A stretch of 64,000 nucleotides of DNA from [Mycobacterium] manitobense (GCF_025821665.1 NZ_JACKSJ010000025.1:1-64000), one strand, 5' to 3'. Positions 1-10,627 are shown, counted from the first letter of the stretch. Program-made: numbers and translations. The notes: generated by a model from the letters alone, not told the origin.

Positions 1-54
1 CACCGTCCACGTCGGCCGCCGCCCCCGCACCGTCCACGTCGGCCGCCGCCCCCG
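1..54 (+). repeat. 27-bp perfect tandem duplication in the PPE4 tail
   Basis: Positions 1-27 and 28-54 are identical. Read in the PPE4 frame, each unit encodes a Pro/Ser/Thr/Ala-rich nonapeptide. The copy number further left cannot be seen because the window starts here. It falls in the low-complexity C-terminal part of the protein, so length variation is likely tolerated. Confidence 0.9.
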
Positions 55-503
55 CGGCGGCGCCGATCGCGCCGTACGCCGTGGCGGGGTCCGATCCGGA
101 GGAGGGGTTCTCCCCGACGTTCCGGGAGGGTTCGAGTGCCAAGGCGCCGGCGTCCGGCATCCCCGCCGCGGCCGCCGCTGCGGCGCTGTCGGCCGCGGAG
201 CGGCGGAAACGGCGGCGCAAGAAGGTCGCCGAGGTCAAGGGGCGCGGATACGCCGACGCCTACATGGACTACGAGGACGAGCCTGACGGCGAGACGTCGT
301 CGGCCGATGAGCCGCGGGTGAGTGCGTCGACCCGCGGTGGCGGGCCGATGGGGTTCAGCGGTACCGCGGGCCGCTCCGATGCCGCCGCTGCGGGGCTGAC
401 GACGGTGTCCACCGATGCGTTCGACGGGGGCCCGGTGGTGCCGATGCTGCCCACGTCGTGGGAGCCCGAGCAGGACGGCCCGGAGGGGGGATCGCGCAAC
501 TGA
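3..503 (+). CDS. ppe4: PPE4, C-terminal part (5' end outside window)
   Basis: The reading frame is open from the first base and ends with TGA at 501-503. What remains is an Ala/Pro/Ser-rich linker followed by an Arg/Lys-rich segment (about residues 65-80 of the visible part) and a short acidic, Gly-rich tail. The conserved PPE domain would lie to the left. The identification rests on position: the next genes are clearly esxG, esxH and espG3, and in mycobacterial ESX-3 loci PPE4 directly precedes esxG. PPE4 pairs with PE5, is recognised by EspG3 and exported by ESX-3, with roles in iron acquisition (known for the family). From sequence alone only a low-complexity tail is visible. Confidence 0.75.
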   Translation, partial: PSTSAAAPAPSTSAAAPAAAPIAPYAVAGSDPEEGFSPTFREGSSAKAPASGIPAAAAAAALSAAERRKRRRKKVAEVKGRGYADAYMDYEDEPDGETSSADEPRVSASTRGGGPMGFSGTAGRSDAAAAGLTTVSTDAFDGGPVVPMLPTSWEPEQDGPEGGSRN

Positions 504-559
504 GCGACGTGCTGGGGGACAGTCTGTTTCGAACGAACAAGGGTGAAAGGAAGCAATAG

Positions 560-853
560 ATGAGCATGTTGGATGCGCACATTCCGCAGTTGGTGGCCTC
601 CGAGGCCGCGTTCGGCGCCAAGACGGCGCTGATGCGTTCGACCATGGCGCAGGCCGAGCAGGCGGCGACGTCGGCGCAGGCGTTTCACATGGGTGAGTCG
701 TCGGCGGCGTTCCAGGCCGCGCACATGCGGTTCATCGAGGTGTCGGCCAAGGTGAACGCACTGCTGGACATCGCACAGGTGAACCTGGGCGACGCCGCAG
801 GCACCTACGTGGCCGAGGACGCCGCGGCCGCGTCGACCTACACCGCGATCTGA
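560..853 (+). CDS. esxG: EsxG, ESX-3 WXG100-family secreted protein
   Basis: A 97-residue helical-hairpin protein that forms a 1:1 heterodimer with EsxH and is secreted by ESX-3; the pair is linked to iron and zinc homeostasis. The turn carries HMG instead of WXG (around residue 44), normal for EsxG. A YVAED sequence near residue 84 fits the YxxxD/E type VII secretion signal. The start at 560 matches the family N-terminus, which begins [11 protein letters not shown], and is preceded by an AAGGAAG ribosome site. The gene lies 56 bp after PPE4 and 31 bp before esxH, in one operon. Confidence 0.96.
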   Translation: MSMLDAHIPQLVASEAAFGAKTALMRSTMAQAEQAATSAQAFHMGESSAAFQAAHMRFIEVSAKVNALLDIAQVNLGDAAGTYVAEDAAAASTYTAI

Positions 854-884
854 CCGGATTCAAAGGCGAACGAAAGGGTTTGTG

Positions 885-1175
885 ATGTCTCAGATCATGT
901 ACAACTACCCGGCGATGATGGCTCACGCCGGAGAGATGTCGACCTATGCCGGCGCGATGCACGCGGTGGGCGCGGACATCGCCAGCGAGCAGGCAGCGCT
1001 GGCCGGTGCGTGGCAGGGCGACACGGGTATGACGTACCAGGCGTGGCAGGCGCAGTGGAACATGGCGCTCGAGGAGTTGGTGCGCGCCTACCGGGCGATG
1101 GCGTCGACCCACGAGATGAACACCGCGTCGATGAACGCGCGCGACATGGCCGAAGGCGCCAAGTGGGGGGCATGA
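885..1175 (+). CDS. esxH: EsxH (TB10.4-like), ESX-3 WXG100 protein
   Basis: A 96-residue partner of EsxG. The N-terminus [11 protein letters not shown] and the WQG turn (around residue 43) match EsxH. A GTG lies directly before the ATG at 885. I chose the ATG because known EsxH proteins start MSQIMYN and because a GAAAGGG ribosome site sits 7 nt upstream. The family's His-rich metal-binding feature is represented by His14 and His76 (HEMNT). Part of the ESX-3 operon; in M. tuberculosis the locus is repressed by IdeR and Zur from a promoter upstream of this window. Confidence 0.97.
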   Translation: MSQIMYNYPAMMAHAGEMSTYAGAMHAVGADIASEQAALAGAWQGDTGMTYQAWQAQWNMALEELVRAYRAMASTHEMNTASMNARDMAEGAKWGA

Positions 1176-1211
1176 GCCACCGCTGGCAAACCGGGGCCGG
1201 CGTCAGGCTCA

Positions 1212-2099
1212 GTGAGTCCTAACGCCGTCGAACTGACCGTCGAGCAGGCGTGGTTCGTCGCCGACACCCTCGGTGCGGGTTCCTTTCCGTGGGTGTTGGC
1301 GATCACGCCGCCGTACAGCGACATGTCTCAACGGTCCCAGTTCGTCGCCGAACGCACCGCCGAGTTGACCGCACTCGGGGTGATGAACGCCGACGGGATG
1401 ATCGATCCCGCGGTGGCACAGTGGGTCCGGGTGACGACGCGCGCTGAGCAGTGGCTCGATCTGCGCTTCGTCTCCGGGCCGGGCGATCTGCTGCGCGGTG
1501 TGATCGCGCGCCGCGAGGGCCGCACCGTGGTGGTCCTGCGCAACGCCCACCTCGTGACGTTCACGGAGATGGCGATCGATCACCCGCATGCGCTGGTTCC
1601 GGTGCTGGCCGTCGGACTGTCGGGGCGCAAACCCGCCCACTTCGACGAGTTCGCCCTGCCGGCTGCGCTGGGCGCCCGTTCCGATCAGCAGATCCGCGAC
1701 GGTGTTCCGCTGGCTGAGGTGCTGGACTTCCTCGGGATTCCGGCGTCCGCCCGTCCGGTCGTCGAGGCCGCCTTCGCCGACACCAGAACGTATGTGGAGA
1801 TCGTCGCGGGCGAGCACCGTGACGGCCACCGCGTCACCACCAGCGTCGGCGTGAGCATCGTCGACACCCTCGCAGGCCGGGTGTTGGTCAGCCCGGCCAA
1901 GGCGTTCGACGGGGAATGGGTCTCCAGCTTCGCCCCGGGCACCCCGTTCGCGATCGCCGCCGCCGTGGAGCGGCTGACCGGTTCGCTGCCCAGCGGACCC
2001 TGGTTCCCCGACCTCAACCTCACCCGCGACTTCGACGCGGAGACAACCGAAGACACGACGAGAGATCCGAGAAACGAGCAATGTCCGACAACACTGTGA
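1212..2099 (+). CDS. espG3: EspG3, cytosolic chaperone for ESX-3 PE/PPE substrates
   Basis: A 295-residue EspG-family protein that binds the tip of PE-PPE dimers and keeps them soluble for export. The GTG start gives the N-terminus [14 protein letters not shown], very like EspG3 orthologs. The protein is rich in short beta strands and has no membrane segment or signal peptide. It starts 36 bp after esxH. Its last 19 bases overlap eccD3, suggesting coupled translation. A shorter start is unlikely because the first residues belong to the conserved domain. Confidence 0.94.
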   Translation: MSPNAVELTVEQAWFVADTLGAGSFPWVLAITPPYSDMSQRSQFVAERTAELTALGVMNADGMIDPAVAQWVRVTTRAEQWLDLRFVSGPGDLLRGVIARREGRTVVVLRNAHLVTFTEMAIDHPHALVPVLAVGLSGRKPAHFDEFALPAALGARSDQQIRDGVPLAEVLDFLGIPASARPVVEAAFADTRTYVEIVAGEHRDGHRVTTSVGVSIVDTLAGRVLVSPAKAFDGEWVSSFAPGTPFAIAAAVERLTGSLPSGPWFPDLNLTRDFDAETTEDTTRDPRNEQCPTTL

Positions 2100-3490
2100 T
2101 GCCGATCGTGCGCGTGGCCGTCCTCGCGGCCGGCGACGACGGCGGCCGGCTGACCGAGGTCGCGCTTCCTGCCGACCTGCCGCTGCGCGAGATCCTGCCC
2201 GCGGTCCAGCGCCTGGTGCTGCCGGCAGGCGGTTCAGACGATCCCGAGGTGCCCGACCCGGTGCGGCTGAGCCTGGCACCCATCGGAGGGGCGCCGTTCA
2301 GCCTGGACGCCACGCTGGACACCGTGGGCGTCGTCGATGGTGATCTCCTTGCGCTGCAGCCGGTCCCGGCGGGCACCCCGGCGCCGCGCATCGTCGAGGA
2401 CATCGCCGACGCCGCCGTCATCTTCTCGGCGGCACGCGCCAAGCCGTGGGGCATCGCCCAGATCCAGCGCGGCGCGACGCTCGCGGTGCTCGGTCTGGTG
2501 CTCATCGCCACGGCCCTGTCCGTGACGCACCGGGTGGTCACCGACGAACTGGTCGGACTCTTCACCGTCTGCGGACTGGCCCTGGCCACCGCGCTGGCTG
2601 CGCTGCTCGCCCGCCCGGGGGCCGCCCGGCTGGGCACTGCGCTGTCCGTGGTGGCGCTGGCGCCGGTGGCAGCCGCGTTCACGCTGGCCGTACCCGGCGA
2701 ATTCGGTGCACCTCAGATTCTGCTCTGCGCTGCAGGCGTGGCCGCCTGGTCGGTCATCAGCCTCACCACCGGGGCACGCGCCATCGGCCTGTTCACCGCG
2801 ACGGCGACCGTCGGCCTCGGCGTCCTGCTGGCTTCCGGCGCGGCGATCTTCTGGGAGCTGAACCCGGTGAAGATCGGCTGCCTGCTGATCGTGATCGGGC
2901 TGCTGGTCACCGTTCAGGCCGCGCAACTCTCCGCGACGCTTGCCCGGTTCCCGTTGCCGGTCATCCCCGCACCCGGGGACCCGACGCCGTCGGCCCAGCC
3001 TCTGCGCGTCCTCGAGGACCTGCCGCGCCGGGTGCGGATCAGCCAGTCCCATCAGGTCGGCTTCATCGCGGCCGGTGTGCTGCTGGCCGTCACCGGTTCG
3101 CTGTTCCTGGTCGCACCGTCGGACGCCTCGCCGTGGGCGTGGTACGTCGTCGCGGCAGCTGCCGCCGGCGCCACTCTGCGTGCCCGCGTGTGGGATTCGG
3201 CGCCCTGCAAGGCGTGGCTGCTCGGTCATTCCTACCTGGTGGCCACCGCGCTGCTGGTGACGTTCGCGGTGACCGAGCGCTACCAGGCGGCGTGGTGGAC
3301 GCTGCTCGCGCTGGCCGTGCTGGTCGCGGTGTGGGTGATCGTCGCGCTCAACCCGAAGGTCGCATCGCCGGAGAGCTATTCGCTGCCGATGCGGCGCCTG
3401 GTGGGCTTCGCCGCGGCCGCCGTCGACGCATCGTTGATCCCGGTGATGGCCTACCTGGTCGGGCTGTTCACCTGGGTCCTCGAACGGTGA
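2081..3490 (+). CDS. eccD3: EccD3, ESX-3 integral membrane channel component
   Basis: A 469-residue EccD protein, close to the usual length of about 470. The first ~90 residues are a soluble ubiquitin-like domain. From about residue 125 onward a series of roughly eleven hydrophobic helices follows, starting with the segment after [10 protein letters not shown]. EccD dimers line the pore of the ESX membrane complex with EccB, EccC and EccE. The frame is open upstream to 1916, but the ATG at 2081 is chosen because [14 protein letters not shown] matches the start of the domain. It overlaps espG3 by 19 nt. Confidence 0.94.
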   Translation: MSDNTVMPIVRVAVLAAGDDGGRLTEVALPADLPLREILPAVQRLVLPAGGSDDPEVPDPVRLSLAPIGGAPFSLDATLDTVGVVDGDLLALQPVPAGTPAPRIVEDIADAAVIFSAARAKPWGIAQIQRGATLAVLGLVLIATALSVTHRVVTDELVGLFTVCGLALATALAALLARPGAARLGTALSVVALAPVAAAFTLAVPGEFGAPQILLCAAGVAAWSVISLTTGARAIGLFTATATVGLGVLLASGAAIFWELNPVKIGCLLIVIGLLVTVQAAQLSATLARFPLPVIPAPGDPTPSAQPLRVLEDLPRRVRISQSHQVGFIAAGVLLAVTGSLFLVAPSDASPWAWYVVAAAAAGATLRARVWDSAPCKAWLLGHSYLVATALLVTFAVTERYQAAWWTLLALAVLVAVWVIVALNPKVASPESYSLPMRRLVGFAAAAVDASLIPVMAYLVGLFTWVLER

Positions 3491-3500
3491 TGCCTCGGTG

Positions 3501-4874
3501 ATGCACAAGGTCTTGGCGTCGCTGACCGCGACGTGCACGGTGCTGCTGATCAGCAGTCCACCTGCCGCCGCCGTCAGCCCGCCCGAGGTCGACCCGCTGC
3601 TGCCGCCGCCGTCCGGCAGCGCCGGACCGGCGCAGCCGATGGAACAGCGCACCGAATGCGTGACGAGCGGCGTGATCGGCGGCAGCGATCCCGGTGCGGT
3701 CAGCCCGAATGCCGTCGCGCTCGACCTGGCCGGCGCCTGGGAGCACAGCCGGGGCGAGGGGCAGACCGTCGCGGTCATCGACACCGGCGTGCAACCCGGT
3801 CCGAGGCTGCCCGACGTGGAGCCGGGCGGGGACTTCGTGCAGTCGACCGACGGCCTGACCGACTGTGACGGGCACGGCACCCTGGTGGCCGGCCTGATCG
3901 CGGGCAAGCCGGGCACCGACGGCTTCTCCGGGGTGGCGCCGAACGCGCGGATCCTGTCCATCCGGCAGAACTCCGCGGCGTTCTCCCCGCGCAACCCGGG
4001 CGAGGACCAGGCCACCGCGCGGGCGGCGGGCGACGTGACGAGTCTGGCCCGGGCGGTGGTGCGCGCCGCCGATCTCGGCGCCCGCGTCATCAACATCTCG
4101 GTGGTCACCTGCCTCCCGGCGGACAGGTCGGTCGACCAGGCGGAACTCGGCGCCGCGCTGCGGTACGCCGCCATCGAGAAGGACGCGGTCGTCGTGGCGG
4201 CCGCGGGGAACCAGCGCGGCGGCCTGACCACCGGGACGGCATGCGAGTCGAATCCGGTTGCCGACGCGGGCAATCCTGCCGACCCGAGGAACTGGGCGGG
4301 GGTCACCTCGGTCTCGATCCCGTCGTGGTGGCAGCCGTACGTCCTGTCGGTCGGATCGCTGACCCCCGGCGGGCAACCGTCGGACTTCACCATGGCCGGC
4401 CCGTGGGTCGGCATCGCGGCGCCCGGCGAGAGCATCACGTCGGTGAGCAACGCCCCCGGCGGCGGTCTGGCCAACGGCCTGCCCAACGAGAGGCAGGAGT
4501 ACAACCCGATCAAGGGCACCAGTTACGCGGCGGCATACGTGTCGGGCGTCGCGGCGCTGGTCCGCAGCAGGTATCCGCAGCTGTCGGCCGAACAGGTGGT
4601 CCGCAGGCTGACCACCACCGCCCACGGCGGCCCGCGCACGCCGTCGAGTGTGGTCGGCGCGGGCAGCGTCGACCCCGTTGCGGCGTTGACCTGGGATGTG
4701 CCCGAAACCGCAACGGCGAAAGCCGTTTCCAGCAAGCCGGTGGCCGCGCCGCCGGAACCACCCGCGAAGGACGACACCCCGAGGATCGTGGCGTTCGCCG
4801 GCGCGGGCGCGCTCGCGCTGATCGTGCTGGCGGTCGTGGTGTTCGGCTCTGACCGACGAAAGGACCCCGCATGA
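3501..4874 (+). CDS. mycP3: MycP3, mycosin subtilisin-like serine protease
   Basis: A 457-residue mycosin. N-terminal signal peptide (about residues 1-24, ending in PPAAA), a subtilase domain with Asp94 (VIDTG), His125 (DGHGT) and Ser341 (GTSYAA), an AAAGN oxyanion motif, then a Pro-rich linker and a C-terminal membrane helix ending in RRKD. This is the standard layout of mycosins, which cap and stabilise the ESX membrane complex in the periplasm. A GTG directly before the ATG (3498) is an alternative start. The stop overlaps the eccE3 start (ATGA). Confidence 0.95.
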   Translation: MHKVLASLTATCTVLLISSPPAAAVSPPEVDPLLPPPSGSAGPAQPMEQRTECVTSGVIGGSDPGAVSPNAVALDLAGAWEHSRGEGQTVAVIDTGVQPGPRLPDVEPGGDFVQSTDGLTDCDGHGTLVAGLIAGKPGTDGFSGVAPNARILSIRQNSAAFSPRNPGEDQATARAAGDVTSLARAVVRAADLGARVINISVVTCLPADRSVDQAELGAALRYAAIEKDAVVVAAAGNQRGGLTTGTACESNPVADAGNPADPRNWAGVTSVSIPSWWQPYVLSVGSLTPGGQPSDFTMAGPWVGIAAPGESITSVSNAPGGGLANGLPNERQEYNPIKGTSYAAAYVSGVAALVRSRYPQLSAEQVVRRLTTTAHGGPRTPSSVVGAGSVDPVAALTWDVPETATAKAVSSKPVAAPPEPPAKDDTPRIVAFAGAGALALIVLAVVVFGSDRRKDPA

Positions 4875-5836
4875 CGGTTCGGATCACCCTGGCGGCACTC
4901 GTCATCGTCGCGGCGGCGCTGGCCTACCCGTGGCAGACCACCCTCGACTGGTGGGTGCTCGGCGTCGCCGCCGCGGTGCTGATCGTCGTCTTCGCCTGGT
5001 GGCGTGGGCTCTTCGCCACGACGATGGTCAGCCGGCGCCTCGCGGTGTGGCGCCGCAACCACGGCAAGCGGCACGCCAAGGGGTCCGGCAGGCCGGCGGC
5101 CTACGCGACCGTGGTGCTGCGGCTGGACCCGTCCGAACAGCGGGCAGTGCCGCTGCCGCTCATCGCCGGCTACGTCGAGCGCTACGGGATCCGCGCCCAC
5201 AAGGTGAAAGTCGTCAGCCACGACGCCGGCGGCACCCGCACCACGTGGGTGAGCCTGACGCTGGGAGCGGCGGACAACCTGGCCGCGCTGCAGGCACGGT
5301 CGACGAGCATCCCATTGCAGGAGACGGCGCAGATCGCAGGCCGCCGGCTGACCGATCACCTTCGCGAGGCCGGCTGGAATGTGACGGTGGAGGACCGGGC
5401 CGACACTCCCGTCCCGCCGGGCGCGAAGGAGACGTGGCGGGGTGTCCGGGACGAGGCCGGATTCGTCGCCGCGTACCGGGTCGCGGTGAAGGACAACCTG
5501 TCCGAGACACTCGCCGCCGTCCCCGCGCTGTCTTCGGACACCTGGACCGCGCTGGAGATCACCGGCACGGCGGCGCGTAGAAGCGTCGCCGTCGGGTGCG
5601 CGGTCCGCACGGCGGAGCGGCCCGGCGCCGGAGCACCCGCCGCCGGCCTCACCCCGCAGCGGGGGCGGCACCGCCCGGCGCTGGAGGCGCTGGCCCCGGC
5701 GTCCGACGAGCGGCTGGAGGGCGATCCGACGGCGCTGCCCGACGGTCTGCTCGACCAGCTGTGGTGGCCGACGGACCAGCCGGGCCGCCGGGAACCCGTG
5801 ACGCAGGACGCCGTCGCCGCTCAGGCCAGCATGTAG
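4871..5836 (+). CDS. eccE3: EccE3, ESX-3 membrane complex component
   Basis: A 321-residue EccE protein. Two transmembrane helices at the N-terminus (about residues 4-20 and 27-47) are followed by a periplasmic mixed alpha/beta domain, as in EccE proteins, which sit at the periphery of the ESX membrane complex. The start overlaps the mycP3 stop (ATGA). It is the last gene of the ESX-3 operon here; its final 16 bases overlap the 3' end of the convergent gene 5821-7020. Confidence 0.93.
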   Translation: MTVRITLAALVIVAAALAYPWQTTLDWWVLGVAAAVLIVVFAWWRGLFATTMVSRRLAVWRRNHGKRHAKGSGRPAAYATVVLRLDPSEQRAVPLPLIAGYVERYGIRAHKVKVVSHDAGGTRTTWVSLTLGAADNLAALQARSTSIPLQETAQIAGRRLTDHLREAGWNVTVEDRADTPVPPGAKETWRGVRDEAGFVAAYRVAVKDNLSETLAAVPALSSDTWTALEITGTAARRSVAVGCAVRTAERPGAGAPAAGLTPQRGRHRPALEALAPASDERLEGDPTALPDGLLDQLWWPTDQPGRREPVTQDAVAAQASM

Positions 5837-7020
5837 CCGCTCATGAAGCGCGTCATCCGGCGCAGGTAGTCCGGCTGGCTGACGTGCAGCAGGTGGTTGC
5901 CGGGAAACCAGTGGAACGCACAGCGATCCCAGTGCTCCCACAGCATCTCGGCCTGTTCCGGCGGGGCGAGCCGGTCACCGAGCCCGGTGATGATGAGCCG
6001 GCGTTCCTTCGGCACCAGCGGGCGGTAGTTCAGCGGCGAGGAGTACCGGGTGGCGGCCTCCGCGATCTGTGGGTCAGTCTGTGCGACTGCGCGATTGAGG
6101 GCGACCAGCTTGTTGGCCGGGAACCACTCGTCGACCGTGCGATCGGGCGTCACGACGGGAACGTTCGGGATCACCACCTGGATCCGCTCGTCGACCGACG
6201 CGATGAGCGCGGAGGTGTAGCCGCCCAGAGAGATACCGGTCAGCGCGATGCGGTCGACACCGGTGAACTCGAGATAGTCCAGCAGCGAGCGGAAGTCGTG
6301 CACCGCCTGGGCCATCGCCTCGGCGAATCCGGCGGCGCCGCCCGCGAAGTAGCCGTAACCGCTGAACGGCGACCACTTCTCGGCCCGTCGGCCGTGGAAC
6401 GGCAGGGTGTAGAGCAGCACGTCGTAGCCGGACCGGTAGAACCAGGGCAGCGACAGGAACAGGCCGTTGGCGAGGTACGCGGAGCCGAGGAAGCCGTGGA
6501 TGACGCACAGCGTCGGGTGCGGACCGTCATCGTGGCGCCAGTGCTGCGCGCGGACCACGTTGTTGCGCTCGAAGCCGCTGCACCGCTCCCGCAGCGCCGG
6601 GTTCACCGCCTCGAAGCTGCTCCTGAACCTGATGTTGTGCACCCGCCCGTGTGCGATCCACTCGGCGACGGGATTGGCCGGACGCGAGGAGATCCGCGGC
6701 GGCTCCTTCGGCGCGGGGAACGACACTGCGGGATCGCGGGCCGCCGCCAGTTCGCCGTAGAACCGCAGGTGCTCCTGCTCGATGCCGGCCTGTTCGGGCC
6801 GGAACAGCGATCCGATCACCGACGGCAGCATCGCCGCGCCAACCATCGACGCCAGACCGGTGCGCAGTGCGATGTCCGCGGCGGCCGACGAGTCGACGAT
6901 CAGCCGCTGGCGGACGGTGAGATCCTCCCGACGAGGCAGCCCACGGGGGCCGGCGTCGCCACCGGGCACGTCGGGAACGGGGATGGGCGGATCGACCGGG
7001 TCGGCGCTGGACGGCTCCAC
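5821..7020 (-). CDS. Rv0293c-like alpha/beta hydrolase
   Basis: About 399 residues, matching the ~400-residue Rv0293c I recall directly after eccE3 in M. tuberculosis. The core has an alpha/beta-hydrolase look: CVIHGFLGS near the middle, the nucleophile elbow GISLGGYTSA with the likely catalytic Ser, and a late conserved His (PGNHLLHVS). No signal peptide is visible. Substrate unknown. The frame is open further upstream, but that part is antisense to the methyltransferase gene; I chose GTG at 7020, preceded by GGAGG with unusually short spacing, so the start is uncertain. It shares a 36-bp divergent spacer with the gene at 7057. Confidence 0.75.
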   Translation of the reverse strand: MEPSSADPVDPPIPVPDVPGGDAGPRGLPRREDLTVRQRLIVDSSAAADIALRTGLASMVGAAMLPSVIGSLFRPEQAGIEQEHLRFYGELAAARDPAVSFPAPKEPPRISSRPANPVAEWIAHGRVHNIRFRSSFEAVNPALRERCSGFERNNVVRAQHWRHDDGPHPTLCVIHGFLGSAYLANGLFLSLPWFYRSGYDVLLYTLPFHGRRAEKWSPFSGYGYFAGGAAGFAEAMAQAVHDFRSLLDYLEFTGVDRIALTGISLGGYTSALIASVDERIQVVIPNVPVVTPDRTVDEWFPANKLVALNRAVAQTDPQIAEAATRYSSPLNYRPLVPKERRLIITGLGDRLAPPEQAEMLWEHWDRCAFHWFPGNHLLHVSQPDYLRRMTRFMSGYMLA

Positions 7021-7056
7021 GGCCTCCGATGCTAGCGAAGTGCGAGACTGACGCAC

Positions 7057-7821
7057 ATGTGGAATCCCGACACCTACCTGGCCTTCGCCGACCACCGCGG
7101 GCGGCCGTTCTTCGACCTGCTGGCGCGGGTGGGTGCGCAGGATCCCCGCCGGGTCGTCGACCTTGGCTGCGGCCCGGGGAATCTCACGGTCACCCTGACC
7201 GAGCGGTGGCCCGGCGCGGTGATCGAGGCCTGGGACAGCTCGCAGGAGATGGTGGACGCCGCCCGAGAGCGCGGCGTCGACGCCCGGGTGGGCGATGTGC
7301 GTGCATGGACGCCGGCGCCCGACACCGATGTCGTGGTGAGCAACGCCACCCTGCAGTGGGTGCCCGAACACCGGGACGTGCTGGTGTCCTGGACGCGCGC
7401 GCTGGGCGCGGGCGCGTGGATCGCCTTCCAGGTGCCCGGCAACTTCGACGCGCCGTCACACGTCGCGGTGCGCGACCTCGCGAGCAGCGTCGAATGGCGG
7501 GACCTGTTGAGTGACATACCGTTCCGCGTCGGCAAGGTGGTCGACGCACCCGCCGGCTACGCCGAACTGCTCACCGAGGCGGGCTGCACCGTCGACGCAT
7601 GGGAGACCACGTACCTGCACGAGTTGACCGGCGATCACCCGGTGCTCGAGTGGATCACCGGCACCGCGCTGACCCCGGTGCGCAGCCGCCTCGACAACGA
7701 TCAGTGGCAGCGCTTCCGCACCGAACTGATCCCGCTGCTGGACGAGGCCTACCCGGCCACGCCCGACGGCCGGACGTTCTTCCCGTTCCGCCGGGTGTTC
7801 GTGGTGGCCAGGGTCGGCTAG
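7057..7821 (+). CDS. tam: Trans-aconitate 2-methyltransferase
   Basis: A 254-residue SAM-dependent methyltransferase. The SAM-binding motif [12 protein letters not shown] lies at about residues 31-42, an acidic residue ends strand 2 (EAWDSS), and SNATLQWV matches the Tam family. Tam methylates trans-aconitate, a damaged TCA-cycle by-product, with S-adenosylmethionine in the cytosol. Its position after the Rv0293c-like gene matches Rv0294. The stop overlaps the convergent cysNC stop by 4 bp. Other small-molecule methyltransferases have the same fold, so the substrate rests on similarity and synteny. Confidence 0.85.
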   Translation: MWNPDTYLAFADHRGRPFFDLLARVGAQDPRRVVDLGCGPGNLTVTLTERWPGAVIEAWDSSQEMVDAARERGVDARVGDVRAWTPAPDTDVVVSNATLQWVPEHRDVLVSWTRALGAGAWIAFQVPGNFDAPSHVAVRDLASSVEWRDLLSDIPFRVGKVVDAPAGYAELLTEAGCTVDAWETTYLHELTGDHPVLEWITGTALTPVRSRLDNDQWQRFRTELIPLLDEAYPATPDGRTFFPFRRVFVVARVG

Positions 7822-9710
7822 CGCCTCTGGTTCAGCAGGTCGAGAACCTGGGCGACCAGACTGTCGATGTCGGCGCCGGTGGTGTCGAGCACCAGATCCG
7901 CGTTCTCCGGCGCCTCGTAGGGCGCGTCGACACCGGTGAGGCCCTTGAGCTCGCCGGCGCGGGCCCGCTTGTAGAGGCCCTTCGGATCGCGCTTCTCGCA
8001 CTCTTCGGCCGACGTCGACACGTACACCTCGATGAACGGCAGCTTCGCCGCATCGTTGAGCGCGCGGGCGATGTCGCGGTCGGACTTCAGCGGCGACACC
8101 AGCGACGCCAGCGCCACCACGCCGGCATCGGCGAACAGCCGGGTGAGATGCCCGACCCGACGGATGTTCTCGGCGCGGTCACCGGCGGAGAAGCCGAGAT
8201 CATCGGACAGCCCGTGCCGGATGTTGTCGCCGTCGAGCAGGTACGCGACCTGACCCGACTCGACCAGGGCCCGCTCCACCGCCACCGCGATCGTCGACTT
8301 TCCCGACGCGGGCAGCCCGGTGAACCAGATCGTGGCGCCGCGCTGCCCGGTGGCCGTCCACCGGTGGGCGCGGTCGAGAGACGATGGATGCCAACGGATG
8401 TCGTTGCGCGTCTGCTCGCCGGGCTTGACCTCTCGCGGCTCGGTGATGGTGCCGGCGCCGACGGTGTCGTTCGTCGTCTCGTCGATCAGGATGAAGGCGC
8501 CGCTGTCCCGGTTGTCGGCGTAGGCGTCGGCCACCACGATCGAGCTGGTGCGCAGCGTGACAGAGCCGATGTCGTTGAGCGACAACTCGACCGGGTTGTC
8601 GACCTCCTCGAGCGTCTCTGGGTCCAGCCGGCTGTGCAGGGCCTGGACGGTGGCCCGCACCGTCCGGGTGCCCTGCTTGAACGCCAGCCGGTCGCCGGCC
8701 CGTAGCGGGGTGTCGCGGAACCAGCACACCGTGCCGTCGACCTCACGGGCCAGCACCGGCAGGGTGGCGTCCTCCTCGCCGCTGACGAAGACGTCGCCAC
8801 GGCCGACGTCGATGTCGTCGGCCAGCTCGATCGACACCGACAGCGGCGCGACGGCCACCGGCCGGTCGTCGTCGAGGGTGTCGACCACGGTGACCGTCGA
8901 CCTGGTGCCCGACGGCAGGCTCACGACGGTGTCACCGACACTCAGCGTGCCCGCCGCCAGCCGGCCGGTGTAGCGGCGGCGCTGCTCGGCGGTCGGCCGC
9001 GACACCCACTGCACAGGGAGCCGCAGCTTGCTCGCCTCCGGTTGCGGCGCAACGAGTTCGACGTTCTCGAGATACTCCAGCAGTGTCGGCCCCTCGTACC
9101 AGGGCGTGTTGTCCGAGCGGTGCACCACGTTGTCGCCGAGTTTCGCGGCGATCGGGATGACCGTGAGCTCGAGGCCGCCGAGGCGTGCCGCCACCTGATG
9201 CAGCTCCTCGCGCACCTCCTCGAAGCGGTTGCGGTCGAAGTCCACCAGGTCGATCTTGTTGACCGTCGCTACGAAGTGCTTGATGCCGAGCAGCTTCGCG
9301 ATTCGGGCATGCCGGTTGGTCTGGCGCAGCACACCGGCGCGGGCGTCCACCAACAGCACGGCGGCGTGGGCATTGGACGCGCCGGTGAACATGTTGCGGG
9401 TGTAGCGCTCGTGGCCGGGGGTGTCGGCCAGGATGTAGCTGCGGCTCTCGGTGGAGAAGAACCGGTACGCGACGTCGATCGTGATGCCCTGCTCGCGCTC
9501 GGCGCGCAGCCCGTCGGACAGCGCCGCCAGGTCGGCGACCCCCTCTTCGTCCTTGACGGCCTCCAGATGGTCGAGCGGGAGGCTGTCGGTGTCGTGCAAC
9601 AGCCGCCCGATCAGCGTGCTCTTGCCGTCGTCCACCGATCCGGCGGTCGTGATCCGCAGCAGCTGGCGGGTGACCGGGGTGGTCGGTGCCGACACCGTCG
9701 AAGCGCTCAT
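7818..9710 (-). CDS. cysNC: CysNC, fused ATP sulfurylase GTPase subunit and APS kinase
   Basis: A 630-residue bifunctional protein. The N-terminal EF-Tu-like GTPase has the P-loop GSVDDGKST (residues 24-32), DTPGHE and NKID; beta-barrel domains follow; the C-terminal ~190 residues are APS kinase with P-loop GLPASGKST and the DGDNIRHGL motif. With CysD it makes APS from sulfate and ATP driven by GTP, then phosphorylates APS to PAPS, the sulfate donor. The start codon overlaps the cysD stop (TGATG), so the two are translationally coupled. The frame stays open far upstream through cysD, but the N-terminus MSASTVSAP followed by the GTPase motif fixes the start. Confidence 0.96.
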   Translation of the reverse strand: MSASTVSAPTTPVTRQLLRITTAGSVDDGKSTLIGRLLHDTDSLPLDHLEAVKDEEGVADLAALSDGLRAEREQGITIDVAYRFFSTESRSYILADTPGHERYTRNMFTGASNAHAAVLLVDARAGVLRQTNRHARIAKLLGIKHFVATVNKIDLVDFDRNRFEEVREELHQVAARLGGLELTVIPIAAKLGDNVVHRSDNTPWYEGPTLLEYLENVELVAPQPEASKLRLPVQWVSRPTAEQRRRYTGRLAAGTLSVGDTVVSLPSGTRSTVTVVDTLDDDRPVAVAPLSVSIELADDIDVGRGDVFVSGEEDATLPVLAREVDGTVCWFRDTPLRAGDRLAFKQGTRTVRATVQALHSRLDPETLEEVDNPVELSLNDIGSVTLRTSSIVVADAYADNRDSGAFILIDETTNDTVGAGTITEPREVKPGEQTRNDIRWHPSSLDRAHRWTATGQRGATIWFTGLPASGKSTIAVAVERALVESGQVAYLLDGDNIRHGLSDDLGFSAGDRAENIRRVGHLTRLFADAGVVALASLVSPLKSDRDIARALNDAAKLPFIEVYVSTSAEECEKRDPKGLYKRARAGELKGLTGVDAPYEAPENADLVLDTTGADIDSLVAQVLDLLNQRR

Positions 9711-10627
9711 CAGAAATAACCCTCTCGCTTGCGGTCCTCCATGGCGGCCACCGAGGTGCGGTCGTCGGCGCGGGTCTCGCCGCGCTCGGAGACGGTGGCC
9801 GCGGAGATCTCCTCGATCACCTTCTCGATGTCGACGGCCCGCGAGCGCACCGCACCGGTGATCGTCAGGTCGCCGACGGTGCGGTAGCGCACCCATTCGA
9901 CCGCGGAGGTCTCGTCGCCCTGGGGCTGCACGTACTCCGACACCGCCAGCAGGATGCCGTCGCGGCCGACCACCTCCCGCTCGTGGGCGAAGTAGATCGA
10001 GGGCAGCTCGAGGTTCTCCAGCTGGATGTAGCGCCAGATGTCGATCTCTGTCCAGTTGCTCAGCGGGAAGACCCGGACCTGCTCGCCCTTCTTGATGCGG
10101 CCGTTGTAGAGCGACCACGGCTCCGGGCGCTGTGCGCGGGGGTCCCACTGCCCGAACTCGTCGCGGAAGCTCAGGATGCGCTCCTTGGCGCGGGCCCGCT
10201 CCTCGTCGCGCCGGGCGCCGCCGAAGGCCGCGTCGAAGCCACCGGCCTCCAGCGCGTCGAGCAGCGTGCGGGTCTGCTGCCGGTTGCGCGACGCGCCCGG
10301 ACCCGGATCGGGCACCCGGCCGTTGTCGATCGACTCCTGTACCGACGCGACGATCAGCTTGTGGCCCTGGCCGGTGGTCCGGCGGTCGCGGAACTCGATG
10401 ACCTCGTCGAAGTTGTGGCCCGTGTCGACGTGCATGACCGGAAACGGCAGCGGCGACGGCCGAAACGCCTTCTCCGCCAGCCGCAGCAGCACGATGGAGT
10501 CCTTGCCCGCCGAGAACAGCAGCACCGGCCGCTGCAGCTCGGCGACGACCTCCCGGATGATGTGGACGGCCTCGGCCTCGAGCAGGCGGAGTTCGTCGAC
10601 CCGGAGGTCCTCGATGGTTGCTGTCAT
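9710..10627 (-). CDS. cysD: CysD, sulfate adenylyltransferase subunit 2
   Basis: A 305-residue PP-loop ATP pyrophosphatase. The ATP-binding loop reads [11 protein letters not shown] (about residues 36-46), with [11 protein letters not shown] following, both typical of CysD. It adenylates sulfate to APS together with CysN. The ATG at 10627 overlaps the stf0 stop (ATGA) and its stop overlaps the cysNC start, so stf0-cysD-cysNC form one coupled unit. In M. tuberculosis cysD-cysNC sit elsewhere (Rv1285-Rv1286), so the placement here behind the sulfotransferase is a notable difference. Confidence 0.95.
   Translation of the reverse strand: MTATIEDLRVDELRLLEAEAVHIIREVVAELQRPVLLFSAGKDSIVLLRLAEKAFRPSPLPFPVMHVDTGHNFDEVIEFRDRRTTGQGHKLIVASVQESIDNGRVPDPGPGASRNRQQTRTLLDALEAGGFDAAFGGARRDEERARAKERILSFRDEFGQWDPRAQRPEPWSLYNGRIKKGEQVRVFPLSNWTEIDIWRYIQLENLELPSIYFAHEREVVGRDGILLAVSEYVQPQGDETSAVEWVRYRTVGDLTITGAVRSRAVDIEKVIEEISAATVSERGETRADDRTSVAAMEDRKREGYF

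Noticed and set aside
2234..4519. Minus-strand open frame of 761 codons across eccD3 and mycP3
   Set aside because: The plus strand encodes clear ESX-3 proteins; the antisense product has no domain.
5596..7035. Plus-strand 479-codon frame after eccE3
   Set aside because: Antisense to the Rv0293c-like hydrolase with its GxSxGG motif; no coding character.
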